Origin: an uncultured Mediterraneibacter sp. | GTDB taxonomy: Bacteria > Bacillota > Clostridia > Lachnospirales > Lachnospiraceae | NCBI GenBank assembly: GCA_944381935.1 | Contig: CALWMN010000023.1 | Location: 1 to 41,269, forward strand | Length of the DNA stretch: 41,269 nucleotides | Reading direction: 5' to 3' | Shown: piece by piece, positions 24,307 to 32,620 of the stretch | Position numbering within the stretch: position 1 is the first letter of the stretch | How the letters are laid out: every line of letters begins with the position of its first letter | Translations under genes and position numbers: made by a program | The notes under the pieces: model-generated | The model's database searches: none | Told to the model about the DNA's origin: nothing | What the model saw: only the letters and a program-made list of their open reading frames with translations

Positions 24307-24350
24307 GAAGCTGCTTGTCAGAGGAATTGCAGTCAAATAAGATTGTTGGA

Positions 24351-24391
24351 GTGGGATAAGCCTGTTTGGGCTTTATCCCACTTCCTTTTAT
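24351..24391 (+). terminator. intrinsic terminator
   Basis: GTGGGATAAGCC (24351-24362) pairs with 24369-24381 with one bulge, followed by TTCCTTTTATAT. It could end degV, a ~75-nt small RNA, or the leader of the broken MATE gene. Confidence 0.75.
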
Positions 24392-24397
24392 ATAGGT

Positions 24398-24660
24398 ATG
24401 ATTATGAACACAAAAACAAAATCTTTATTTCATAATATTTTCCCTGCGATGGGCGGATTATTTGTAACCTATCTCTACAATGTTGTAGTAATATCGGTGT
24501 GCCATTCATTACTTTTGTCGCTGCAGTCGCAGCGATGTTTCCTATGGGCGGCGCAACCGTTGTGGCCATCCGAAAGGGGAGAGGCGATAAGGAGGGAGCT
24601 AACAAGGCTTTTATGACGGCTTTTTCTCTTACCGTATATATATCTTTTTGCTGCAGCCTG
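24398..24660 (+). pseudogene. MATE efflux pump 5' remnant
   Basis: The first ~30 codons (SLFHNIFPAMGGLFVTYLYNVV) are the start of a MATE-family drug/sodium antiporter. After YNVV the reading frame shifts and roughly 20 expected codons are missing. The MATE sequence then resumes in the next frame as VPFITFVAAVAAMFPMGGATVVAIRKGRGDKEGANKAFMTAFSLTVYI. It breaks off at about 24650, well under a fifth of a normal MATE gene. Non-functional. Confidence 0.8.
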
Positions 24661-24927
24661 GACAAAGAGGTTATCACTGTGGACAGGAGCTATTCAGGAT
24701 TGCGGCATGATATTGTCAGCCAGAGAACGTTCAAGTTCAGAAAAAAGGATGGAAATTTGAAACTTCGTTTCCTGGTCGACAAATTTTCTATAGAGCTGTT
24801 TGTTAATGACGGAGAACAGGCATTTTCCATGTGCCTTTATGATACGCCTCAGGAAGCGGGAGATATCCGGTTTTTCGCAGACAAACCGGTGAAGATTGCG
24901 ATAGAAAAATATGATATTGTAGTGTAA
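24661..24927 (+). pseudogene. GH32 sucrose/fructan hydrolase 3' remnant
   Basis: In frame with the second MATE fragment is the C-terminal beta-sandwich of a glycoside hydrolase family 32 enzyme: ITVDRSYSGLRHDI, then LRFLVDKFSIELFVNDGEQAFSM, ending at a stop. The catalytic propeller is absent. The junction near 24655 marks a large deletion that joined two unrelated genes. Confidence 0.75.
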
Positions 24928-24937
24928 ACAATCAATT

Positions 24938-24980
24938 GGGGACGTGGTAAAATTGAATTTTACTACGTCCCCTTTCACAT
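24938..24980. terminator. bidirectional terminator between the GH32 relic and dapA
   Basis: A 17-bp near-perfect stem, 24938-24954 with 24956-24972 (GGGGACGT...ACGTCCCC). T-rich sequence follows on the + strand. It serves the convergent dapA transcript as well. Confidence 0.75.
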
Positions 24981-24992
24981 TTTTTTCACATT

Positions 24993-25877
24993 TTACAGAA
25001 GCCCGAAATCAGTCATTGCCTTCCTGAGAACCTCTCTGTGGGCATCTTCAATCTCTGTCATTGGTGCGCGAAGCGGACCTACCCCCTTTCCCATCATGTT
25101 CATGGCAGCTTTCACCGGGATCGGGTTCACCTCACAGAACAGTGCATTGCACATCGGGATTGCATCAAGCTGCATTTTACAGCTCTCGGCTGTATTTCCT
25201 GTCAGATATTTCTCGACCATGTCATGTACATAAGTGGGGGCAACATTGGATAGGACGGAGATGACGCCGATGCCTCCCAGGGAGAGGATCGGTACGACCT
25301 GATCGTCATTTCCGGAATACAGTTCAATGTTGCCGCCGCAAAGATGCATGATCTCTGCCACGTTTCCGATATTACCGGAAGCTTCTTTCACGCCGACGAC
25401 ATTATCCACCTCTTTTACGAGACGGGCAAGTGTCTGCGGCTGTACATTGCAGCCGGTGCGGCTTGGCACATTGTAAACGATCGCGGGGAGCTTTGTCTCG
25501 CTGCAGATGGCTTTATAATGTGCAACAAGTCCGTTCTGCGTGGCTTTGTTATAATACGGCGTCACGATCAGAAGACCGTCCGCCCCGTCTGCCTCCGCCT
25601 GCTTTGAAAGCTCGATGGCGGTAGCGGTGCAGTTTGAACCTGTCCCGGCTACGACAGGGATCCTGTGTTTTACCCGCTCTACAGTAAAGCGGATCGCTTC
25701 GCTGTGCTCAGCCTCTGTCATGGTGGCAGATTCTCCTGTCGTACCGCAGATGATAATAGCGTCAGTCCCGCCGGCAATCTGTTCCTCCAGAATCTCATCC
25801 AGCTTGTCGTAGTTGATCTCGTAATTTTCCTTCATTGGTGTGACGATGGCTACGCCCGCTCCTTTGAAAATTGCCAT
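24993..25877 (-). CDS. dapA: 4-hydroxy-tetrahydrodipicolinate synthase
   Basis: 294 residues. A TIM-barrel aldolase that condenses pyruvate with aspartate semialdehyde in lysine/diaminopimelate synthesis. Visible active-site residues are the TTGE motif (Thr46, Thr47), Tyr109 in TPYYNK, Tyr135 and Arg140 in IVYNVPSRTG, and Schiff-base Lys164 in VGVKEASGN. AAGGAGGA precedes ATG. The gene stands alone and is controlled by an upstream lysine riboswitch, which confirms the DapA assignment over NanA-like relatives. Confidence 0.95.
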   Translation of the reverse strand: MAIFKGAGVAIVTPMKENYEINYDKLDEILEEQIAGGTDAIIICGTTGESATMTEAEHSEAIRFTVERVKHRIPVVAGTGSNCTATAIELSKQAEADGADGLLIVTPYYNKATQNGLVAHYKAICSETKLPAIVYNVPSRTGCNVQPQTLARLVKEVDNVVGVKEASGNIGNVAEIMHLCGGNIELYSGNDDQVVPILSLGGIGVISVLSNVAPTYVHDMVEKYLTGNTAESCKMQLDAIPMCNALFCEVNPIPVKAAMNMMGKGVGPLRAPMTEIEDAHREVLRKAMTDFGLL

Positions 25878-25904
25878 TCTTTCTTCCTCCTTAAAATTTT
25901 GGTG

Positions 25905-25934
25905 AACATAAAAGAAACGGCAAGATGCGCCGTT
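25905..25934 (-). terminator. riboswitch expression-platform terminator
   Basis: AACGGC/GCCGTT (25916-25921 with 25929-25934), followed on the - strand by TTTCTTTTATG. It lies between the lysine aptamer and dapA, as expected for lysine-induced termination. Confidence 0.75.
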
Positions 25935-25961
25935 CTAAAATATACCTGTTCGTATAAATCA

Positions 25962-26123
25962 GATAGCTCTCCATCCTGCGATGACAGTCATGTCGTTCTT
26001 CACGCCATGCCCAAGAAATAAGATATCAGGGGTTCTTATCCTTTCGGCATTTTCCCCTTTCTGATGATTTCCTCTGTTCCTGATACATCCGTCATCTTAC
26101 TCATGAAAAATGCGACCTCTATC
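25962..26123 (-). ncRNA. lysine riboswitch (L box) of dapA
   Basis: Read on the - strand this ~160-nt leader has the conserved L-box landmarks in order: GATAGAGGTCGC at the 5' side of P1, CATGAGTA, a GCCGAAAGG element, TTGGGCATGGCGTG, GACTGTC, and the closing GGATGGAGAGCTATC. P1 forms between GATAG and CTATC. Lysine binding should favour the downstream terminator and lower dapA expression. Confidence 0.9.
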
Positions 26124-26144
26124 TACGTTTCTGTACTTAATGAA

Positions 26145-26174
26145 ATCATAACACTGCGGTATAGAGACTGTCAA
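26145..26174 (-). promoter_or_regulatory. dapA promoter
   Basis: On the - strand TTGACA (26169-26174), an 18-bp spacer and TATGAT (26145-26150) preceded by TGT. Transcription would start just ahead of the riboswitch. Confidence 0.8.
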
Positions 26175-26230
26175 CTGATTTCCCGCATTTTTGTGGAAAC
26201 AGATCAATGGCAGAAACAGGTCAGAGCCCT

Positions 26231-26259
26231 TTGACATTTTATCCGTATTGTGATAATCT
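26231..26259 (+). promoter_or_regulatory. promoter of the xdh operon
   Basis: TTGACA (26231-26236), a 17-bp spacer and TAATCT (26254-26259). It is divergent from the dapA promoter, 57 bp away. Confidence 0.65.
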
Positions 26260-26269
26260 AAAAGTGCTT

Positions 26270-26307
26270 AAGTGTGAATGACCAGATTTTCATTTACACT
26301 TTTTTTT
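26270..26307 (+). terminator. leader terminator/attenuator ahead of xdh
   Basis: AAGTGTGAATGA (26270-26281) pairs with TCATTTACACTT (26290-26301) with one mismatch and runs into eight T. It lies between the only good + promoter and the first xdh gene, so it should be conditional. The remaining leader to 26357 shows no clear second promoter. Confidence 0.7.
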
Positions 26308-26357
26308 CGCTGTTTTAAAATAAGGATAAGATATGTTTATCGGAAAGGAGAGCCGCT

Positions 26358-27158
26358 GTGATTACAATCGGTAATTATGTGAAGGCAAAGACGCCGGAAG
26401 AGGCATATGAGCTGAACCAGGCGCGCAACAGCAGAGTTATGGGCGGCATGATGTGGATGCGCCTTGGAAATGCCAGGATCAAGACCCTGATCGACTTATC
26501 AGAGCTTGGACTGGACCAGATTGAGGAGACGGACCATGTGTTTAAGATCGGGGCGATGTGCACCCTACGCCAGCTTGAGCAGTGCGAAAGGCTCAGAGAA
26601 GAGTATGGGGATGGGATTGCGGAGGCTGTGCGCCACATTGTCGGCGTGCAGTTTCGCAATCAGGCGACAGTGGGGGGAAGCATATACGGCAGATTTGGAT
26701 TTTCCGATGTGCTGACCGCCCTGCTTGCCCTGGATACATTTGTAGAGCTTTACAGCGGCGGGATTATACGTCTTTCCGAGTTTGTGAACCGCAGGCCGGA
26801 TAAGGATATCCTCCTTTCTATAATTATCCGGAAGGGGAAGCGGAAATTCCGTTATGAGTCGGTCCGCCGGACAAAAACAGATTTCCCGGTGATCGCATGT
26901 GCTGTTGTGACGGGGATTGTACACGGGAGAGAATCCTGGTATTTTACAGTGGGAGCCCGTCCCATGAAGGCGGCGCTTGTGGAAAGAAAATGGCAGATTG
27001 CAAAGGATGTATCAGAAGGGCAGATCAGCGCTTATGCAAAAGAGATCGCCGATGAGTTTACATATGGAACGAATATGAGAGGGAGCGCAGAGTACCGCAG
27101 GCATCTTGCGGAAGTGCTGATTCGCCGCGCTATATGTTCGATTTTGGCAGAGGGGTGA
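26358..27158 (+). CDS. xanthine dehydrogenase-type FAD subunit
   Basis: 266 residues, the FAD-binding subunit of a molybdenum hydroxylase. The N-terminal FAD domain includes TLIDLSELGLDQI and the flavin-contacting VGVQFRNQATVGGSIYGRFGFSDVLTALLALD (about residues 91-122). The C-terminal CO-dehydrogenase-flavoprotein-like domain carries FTVGARPMKA. GTG start with AAGGAG seven bases upstream. First gene of a three-gene operon, passing electrons between the Fe-S subunit and its acceptor. Substrate is probably a purine, from the gene neighbours. Confidence 0.88.
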   Translation: MITIGNYVKAKTPEEAYELNQARNSRVMGGMMWMRLGNARIKTLIDLSELGLDQIEETDHVFKIGAMCTLRQLEQCERLREEYGDGIAEAVRHIVGVQFRNQATVGGSIYGRFGFSDVLTALLALDTFVELYSGGIIRLSEFVNRRPDKDILLSIIIRKGKRKFRYESVRRTKTDFPVIACAVVTGIVHGRESWYFTVGARPMKAALVERKWQIAKDVSEGQISAYAKEIADEFTYGTNMRGSAEYRRHLAEVLIRRAICSILAEG

Positions 27159-27164
27159 GAAGAG

Positions 27165-27629
27165 ATGGAAGTACAGTTTGTTTTGAATAAAAAACAGATC
27201 CGTGTAGATGTAGGTACGGACGCCATTTTATTGAATGTCCTCAGAGACCAGGGGTGTAAAAGTGTAAAATGTGGATGCGAAACGACAAACTGCGGGCTCT
27301 GTACCGTGTGGATCGACGGGAAATCAAGGCTTTCCTGCTCTGTGCTTGCCGCCAGTGTTGCAGGACATGAGATTACGACTCTGGAAGGGGTTGAAAAGGA
27401 AGCGGCAGAGTTTGGCGCATTTCTCGCGGACGAGGGAGCGGAGCAGTGCGGGTTCTGTTCTCCGGGATTCATCATGAATGTGCTTGCGATGCTGCGGGAG
27501 CTTGATAACCCTGGTATGGAAGAGATCAAAGAATACCTTGCGGGCAATCTGTGCAGATGCACCGGATATATGGGGCAGCTCCGCGCGATTCAGAAATATC
27601 TGGAATATAAGAAGGGGGAGATGGAATGA
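27165..27629 (+). CDS. xanthine dehydrogenase-type [2Fe-2S] subunit
   Basis: 154 residues with two ferredoxin clusters. The plant-type one is in CGCETTNCGLCTVWIDGKSRLSC (about residues 36-58). The C-terminal one is in EQCGFCSPGFIMNVLAML and NLCRCTGYMGQLRAI (about 95-145). It relays electrons from the molybdenum centre to FAD. It begins 6 bp after the FAD subunit and overlaps the Mo subunit by 4 bp (ATGA). Confidence 0.92.
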   Translation: MEVQFVLNKKQIRVDVGTDAILLNVLRDQGCKSVKCGCETTNCGLCTVWIDGKSRLSCSVLAASVAGHEITTLEGVEKEAAEFGAFLADEGAEQCGFCSPGFIMNVLAMLRELDNPGMEEIKEYLAGNLCRCTGYMGQLRAIQKYLEYKKGEME

Positions 27630-29929
27630 AGCCAGAGAATATGAGGGTTGTCAATCACCCTGTCGCGAAAGTGGACGCACAGGCGCTGGTGACTGGAAAG
27701 GCTGTGTATACGAACGATCTGGCGCCGTCTGACTGTCTCGTTGTAAAGATTGTCAGAAGTCCCCACGCCCATGCTCTGATCCGGGAGATTGAGACTGCAC
27801 GGGCAGAAGCAGTGCCGGGGATTGAATGTATCCTGACCTATAAAGACTGTCCGGATAAACGTTTTACGATGGCAGGGCAGACTTTTCCGGAGCCGAGTCC
27901 GTATGACCGCCTGATCCTGGACCGGCGTGTCCGCTTTGTGGGGGACGCTGCGGCGATCGTTGCGGGTACGTCTGAGGAAGCGGTCAAAAAGGCGATGAAA
28001 CTGATCAAGATCAAGTATGACGTGCTTGAACCGATACTGGATTTCAGAAAGGCGAAAGACAATGAGATTCTGGTGCATCCGGAGGAAAACTGGAAAAGCC
28101 TGTGCCCGGTTGGAGCGGATAATAAGCGCAACCTGTGCGCCCACGGCGTCAGCGAGTCGGGGGATGTAGAGGCGGTGCTGGAATCCTGCGACTATGTGGT
28201 CGACCGTGTCTATCACACAAAGGCGAACCAGCAGGCAATGATGGAGACATTCCGCACATATACATACCTTGATGCATACGGACGGCTCAACGTGGTATCC
28301 TCCACCCAGGTGCCCTTTCACGTGCGGCGTATTCTCGCCAATGCGCTGGATATCCCCAAACATAAGATCCGCGTGATCAAACCCCGTATCGGCGGAGGAT
28401 TTGGGGCAAAGCAGACGTCCGTTTCGGAGGTGTATCCTGCAATCGTGACCTGGAAGACAGGAAAGCCGGCGAAGATCCTTTTCACCAGGGAAGAATCTCT
28501 GACTGCTTCATCCCCGAGGCACGAGATGGAAATGCATGTCCGTGTGGGCGCGGATAAGGAGGGAAACATCCAGGCGATTGACCTGTATACCCTCTCCAAT
28601 ACGGGGGCGTTTGGCGAGCATGGACCGACGACGGTGGGGCTTTCCGGCCATAAGTCCATTCCGCTTTACGCAAGCCCGAAAGCCTTCCGCTTTTCGTATG
28701 ACGTAGTGTATACGAATGTCATGTCCTCGGGTGCATACCGGGGATATGGGGCGACCCAGGGGATTTTCGCTGTGGAGTCTGCCGTGAATGAGCTGGCGCT
28801 TGGGCTGGGGATGGATCCCACCATCCTTAGGGAGAAGAACATGGTGAGAGAGGGAATGGCCATGCCGGCTTATTATAATGAGACGGCAGAAAGCTGCGCC
28901 CTGGACCGCTGCCTTGCAAGGGCGAAGGAAATGATCGGATGGGATGAGAAATATCCCTGCCGGGATATGGGGAACGGGAAAGTGCGCGGCGTCGGCGTGG
29001 CCCTGGCGATGCAGGGTTCCGGGATCTCCAGTGTGGATACGGGGACTGTCGCCATTAAGATAAATGACGACGGGTATTACAGCCTGATGATAGGAGCGAC
29101 GGATATGGGAACCGGCTGTGATACGATCCTGACGCAGATGGCGGCAGAATGTCTGGACTGTGAGATGGACGATATCCTGGTCCACGGCGTTGACACGGAT
29201 ATTTCTCCTTACGACTGCGGCTCTTATGCTTCCAGCACGACCTATGTAACCGGTATGGCGGTCGTGAAGACGTGCGAGACACTGCGGAAAAAGATCTGTG
29301 AAAGGGGAGCCGGATTTCTTGGCTGTCCGGTAGAAGACGTGGAGTTTGACGGCGAGAGGGTGACGAACTTAAAGACTGGAGAATTTATCACAAGAAAAGA
29401 CATCGGAAACCGGGTGATGAGCTTTAACAATGAGCCGCTCTCAGCCAGCGAGGCGTTTTCTTCGCCCACTTCGCCGCCGCCGTTTATGGCTGGCATTGCC
29501 GAGGTGGAAATTGACAAAGAGACAGGTGTGGCTGAGATGATCGACTATGTGGCAGTTGTGGACTGTGGAACCGTGGTGAATCCGAGCCTGGCGCGCGTAC
29601 AGGTGGAGGGCGGGATTGCCCAGGGGATCGGCATGGCGTTGTTTGAAGATATCGTCTATAATAAGAAGGGGAAAAATTACAGCAATTCCTTTATGCAGTA
29701 TAAGATCCCAAGCCGTCTGGACGTGGGGAAGATACGGGTGGAGTTTGAGAGCAGCTATGAGCCGAGCGGACCCTTCGGGGCGAAATCGATCGGGGAGATT
29801 GTGATTAACACTCCGTCCCCCGCAATCTCCAATGCGATCCAGAATGCGGTCAACGTGACGATAAGGGAACTGCCGATGACGGCAGAAAAGATCTACCGGG
29901 GGATCCGGGAAAAAACAGAAAGAGAATAA
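27626..29929 (+). CDS. xanthine dehydrogenase-type molybdopterin subunit
   Basis: 767 residues, the catalytic subunit. Present are the Moco-contact loop RIGGGFGAKQ (about residues 252-261), the SGAYRGYGATQG block (about 368-379), the QGSGISSVDTGTVAIKINDDG segment, and the C-terminal SGPFGAKSIGEIVINTP with the catalytic Glu (about residue 727). It hydroxylates, or in reverse reduces, a purine or related heterocycle. The locus genes ssnA, ygfK and ygeY are associated with selenium-dependent hydroxylases in other anaerobes, but selenium use here is inference. A terminator follows. Confidence 0.92.
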   Translation: MKPENMRVVNHPVAKVDAQALVTGKAVYTNDLAPSDCLVVKIVRSPHAHALIREIETARAEAVPGIECILTYKDCPDKRFTMAGQTFPEPSPYDRLILDRRVRFVGDAAAIVAGTSEEAVKKAMKLIKIKYDVLEPILDFRKAKDNEILVHPEENWKSLCPVGADNKRNLCAHGVSESGDVEAVLESCDYVVDRVYHTKANQQAMMETFRTYTYLDAYGRLNVVSSTQVPFHVRRILANALDIPKHKIRVIKPRIGGGFGAKQTSVSEVYPAIVTWKTGKPAKILFTREESLTASSPRHEMEMHVRVGADKEGNIQAIDLYTLSNTGAFGEHGPTTVGLSGHKSIPLYASPKAFRFSYDVVYTNVMSSGAYRGYGATQGIFAVESAVNELALGLGMDPTILREKNMVREGMAMPAYYNETAESCALDRCLARAKEMIGWDEKYPCRDMGNGKVRGVGVALAMQGSGISSVDTGTVAIKINDDGYYSLMIGATDMGTGCDTILTQMAAECLDCEMDDILVHGVDTDISPYDCGSYASSTTYVTGMAVVKTCETLRKKICERGAGFLGCPVEDVEFDGERVTNLKTGEFITRKDIGNRVMSFNNEPLSASEAFSSPTSPPPFMAGIAEVEIDKETGVAEMIDYVAVVDCGTVVNPSLARVQVEGGIAQGIGMALFEDIVYNKKGKNYSNSFMQYKIPSRLDVGKIRVEFESSYEPSGPFGAKSIGEIVINTPSPAISNAIQNAVNVTIRELPMTAEKIYRGIREKTERE

Positions 29930-29934
29930 ATACA

Positions 29935-29980
29935 GGGCGGCATGGTTCTAAACAAACCATGCCGCCCTCAGCTTTTTCAT
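29935..29980. terminator. bidirectional terminator between xdh and arcC
   Basis: A perfect 13-bp stem, GGGCGGCATGGTT (29935-29947) with AACCATGCCGCCC (29955-29967), followed by TCAGCTTTTTC. It ends both convergent operons. Confidence 0.85.
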
Positions 29981-30924
29981 CAAAGTGTGATTCTTGTCCC
30001 GGTCTTTCCCAGGATTCCGTCCTTCGCTTTTTCCAGTAGTGTGATCAGTGCCTGCCTTCCCGGTTTGGATTCTGCAAATTCTACAGCCGCCTGAACCTTC
30101 GGAAGCATGGAACCGGGGGCAAAATGCCCTTCTTCCATGTACTGTTTCGCCTCATCTACTGTGACATTATCGAGCCACTTCTCATCCGGCTTCCCATAAT
30201 TGATGGCAGCTTTTTCGACAGCGGTCAGGATGATGAGAAAATCTGCATCCAGTTCTTTTGCCAGCAGGCAGCTCGCGAAGTCCTTGTCGATGACCGCGCT
30301 GGCGCCTTTTAAGTGATTTCCCTGACGCATGACGGGGATACCGCCGCCTCCGCAGGCGATGACCAGATCTCCCGAGTCAACCATCGTGCGGATCGTTCCG
30401 ATCTCGATGATCTCCTGCGGCTTTGGGGAAGCGACCACGCGGCGGTAGCCGCGCCCGGCGTCCTCCTTCATGATATAGTCGTATTTCTCCGCCATAGTGT
30501 CAGCCTGTTCCTTTGAAAGGAAACGTCCGATCGGTTTGGACGGATTTAGAAATGCCGGGTCGTCGGCATCCACGCGGACCTGTGTGATCATAGTCGCGAC
30601 AGGAATGTCTGTGATGCTGCGGTTTAACAGCTCTTCCCGAAGTGCGTTCTGGAGGTCATAGCCAATGTAAGCCTGGCTCATGGCAACGCACACGGACAGA
30701 GGCGTGTTCGGCTGCTGCGGGTCTTCGTGGGTCAGGGCAATCATTGCATTGTTGACCATGCCGACCTGGGGACCGTTCCCGTGTGCCACGACGACCTCAC
30801 AGCCTTCCTCGATCAGATCGACAATAGCTCGGGAGGTGATCTTAACGGCTTTCATCTGTTCAGGAAGAGTGTTGCCGAGGGCGTTGCCGCCCAGGGCAAT
30901 GACAATGCGTTTTTTCTTTCCCAT
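29980..30924 (-). CDS. arcC: carbamate kinase
   Basis: 314 residues of the amino acid kinase fold. IALGGNALGNT at the start, VVAHGNGPQVGMVNNAM (about residues 44-60), the ACGGGGIPV loop and KDFASCLLAKELDADFLIILTAVEKAAINYGKP are diagnostic. It converts carbamoyl phosphate and ADP to ATP, CO2 and ammonia. No arginine deiminase or ornithine carbamoyltransferase is present, so its carbamoyl phosphate probably comes from YgeW. Last gene of the - strand operon, 19 bp after ridA. Confidence 0.93.
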   Translation of the reverse strand: MGKKKRIVIALGGNALGNTLPEQMKAVKITSRAIVDLIEEGCEVVVAHGNGPQVGMVNNAMIALTHEDPQQPNTPLSVCVAMSQAYIGYDLQNALREELLNRSITDIPVATMITQVRVDADDPAFLNPSKPIGRFLSKEQADTMAEKYDYIMKEDAGRGYRRVVASPKPQEIIEIGTIRTMVDSGDLVIACGGGGIPVMRQGNHLKGASAVIDKDFASCLLAKELDADFLIILTAVEKAAINYGKPDEKWLDNVTVDEAKQYMEEGHFAPGSMLPKVQAAVEFAESKPGRQALITLLEKAKDGILGKTGTRITL

Positions 30925-30943
30925 AATGAACCTCCCTGATTTT

Positions 30944-31327
30944 TCAGCCTTCTTTGACAGCCGCGATCGTCTCTACCTCACAGAGAACCCCTTTTGGAAG
31001 TGCTTTGACGGCAACGCAGGAACGCGCCGGATTGCCGGTGAAATATTTTGCATATACTTCATTGAACGCAGCAAAATCAGCCATGTCGGCAAGGAAACAG
31101 GTTGTCTTGACTACGTCCGTAAACGACGCTCCCTGGCTTTCAAGAAGTGCCGCTACATTTTTCATGACCTGCTCTGCCTGTTCCTCAATTGTGGAACCTA
31201 CGACTTCCCCGGTTTCTGGTGAAAGCGGGATCTGACCTGAGAAAAATGCGATTCCATTCAGGATGATTCCCTGGGAATAGGGACCGATTGCTGCGGGAGC
31301 GTTTTTTGTTTCTACATATTTTAACAT
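30944..31327 (-). CDS. ridA: RidA-family enamine/imine deaminase
   Basis: 127 residues with the RidA core: [27 protein letters not shown] at the start, the catalytic Arg in [15 protein letters not shown], and CEVETIAAV at the end. It hydrolyses reactive 2-aminoacrylate-type enamines to keto acids and ammonia. Position in an operon with a diaminopropionate ammonia-lyase, which makes aminoacrylate as an intermediate, gives it a clear task here. AAAGGAGGA precedes ATG. Confidence 0.9.
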   Translation of the reverse strand: MLKYVETKNAPAAIGPYSQGIILNGIAFFSGQIPLSPETGEVVGSTIEEQAEQVMKNVAALLESQGASFTDVVKTTCFLADMADFAAFNEVYAKYFTGNPARSCVAVKALPKGVLCEVETIAAVKEG

Positions 31328-31380
31328 AATGTTTCCTCCTTTTGTCCTTGATTAAAGTATGTCCTGGGTGTCATTTGTAA

Positions 31381-32574
31381 TTATTTTAAGATCCTCGGCG
31401 TTGATTTTTCTTCGAGTTTCTTAAGGATGTCAGCCGGATCTGCAAATTTTGCCAGGAAGATCATAGCTGCGATAATATATGGCTTATAGCTTGCCTCTTT
31501 GTACAGCGGGTCTCTGTAGCGGTCAAACACGCTTGCGTCAACCTCTCCTTCCTCACAGCTTACGCCCGTGATGTCAGCCGGCAGGCAGTGAAGGTAGAGT
31601 GCTTTCCCGTCTTTTGTCGTGGACATCAGTTCCTCCGTGCATGCCCAGTCCTTGTGCTGTGCGTTCTGGGCGAGGAGTTCTTTCTCCAGTTCCTTGATGC
31701 CTTCCAGATCCCCGTTCCCGTACAGTTCTGTACGTTTTTCCATTGCAGCGAACGGCGCCCAGCTCTTCGGGTATACAATGTCTGCATCCTTGAAGGCTTC
31801 TTTCATGTCGTTCGTCTTTGTGAAGGAGCCGCCGGATTTCTTCGCGTTCTCTGCGGCAACAGCCTCCACCTCCGGGAAGACTTCATAACCTTCCGGGTGG
31901 GCCAGGACAACGTCCATGCCGAAGCGGGTCATCAGTCCGATAACTCCCTGCGGAACCGAGAGCGGCTTGCCGTAGGACGGAGAATATGCCCATGACATTG
32001 CAATCTTCTTGCCCTTTAAGTTCTCAACGCCGCCGAATTCATGGATGATGTGGAGCATGTCGGCCATTGCCTGCGTCGGGTGGTCGATGTCGCACTGCAG
32101 GTTTACGAGGGTCGGTTTCTGCTCCAGGATGCCGTCTTTGTTTCCCTGTGTCACAGCGTCCACAACTTCATGCATATAGGTGTTTCCCTTTCCTATGTAC
32201 ATATCATCGCGGATACCGATGACGTCAGCCATAAAGGAGATCATGTTCGCTGTCTCGCGGACAGTTTCCCCGTGCGCTACCTGGGATTTCCCTTCGTCAA
32301 GGTCCTGCACCTCAAGACCTAACAGGTTACATGCGGATGCGAAAGAGAAGCGGGTACGGGTGGAGTTGTCGCGGAACAGCGAGATCCCGAGACCGCTCTC
32401 AAACACCTTGGTGGAGATGTTGTTTTCCCGCATGTACCGAAGTGCGTCTGCCACGGTGAAGACAGCCTCAAGTTCGTCATCTGTTTTCTCCCAGGTGAGG
32501 AAGAAGTCACCGTTGTACATATCCTTGAAGTTGAGAGAATTTAACTTATCAATATAATCCTGTAACGTTTTCAT
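31381..32574 (-). CDS. ygeW: YgeW-type knotted carbamoyltransferase
   Basis: 397 residues of the aspartate/ornithine carbamoyltransferase superfamily. The carbamoyl-phosphate loop is DNSTRTRFSFASACNLLG (about residues 70-87), and the HCLPADITG motif is near residue 330. It is longer than OTC and lacks the OTC substrate loop, matching YgeW of E. coli, whose natural acceptor is uncertain. In this operon it would run in the phosphorolytic direction, giving carbamoyl phosphate for ArcC. AGGAGGAT precedes ATG. Confidence 0.9.
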   Translation of the reverse strand: MKTLQDYIDKLNSLNFKDMYNGDFFLTWEKTDDELEAVFTVADALRYMRENNISTKVFESGLGISLFRDNSTRTRFSFASACNLLGLEVQDLDEGKSQVAHGETVRETANMISFMADVIGIRDDMYIGKGNTYMHEVVDAVTQGNKDGILEQKPTLVNLQCDIDHPTQAMADMLHIIHEFGGVENLKGKKIAMSWAYSPSYGKPLSVPQGVIGLMTRFGMDVVLAHPEGYEVFPEVEAVAAENAKKSGGSFTKTNDMKEAFKDADIVYPKSWAPFAAMEKRTELYGNGDLEGIKELEKELLAQNAQHKDWACTEELMSTTKDGKALYLHCLPADITGVSCEEGEVDASVFDRYRDPLYKEASYKPYIIAAMIFLAKFADPADILKKLEEKSTPRILK

Positions 32575-32620
32575 ATTTGCTTATCCTCCTGAAATGAACT
32601 GAAATAGTTAATCTTTCTGA

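Noticed and set aside
27590-28363. 257-codon open frame on the - strand
   Set aside because: Antisense to the molybdopterin subunit, whose motifs are intact.
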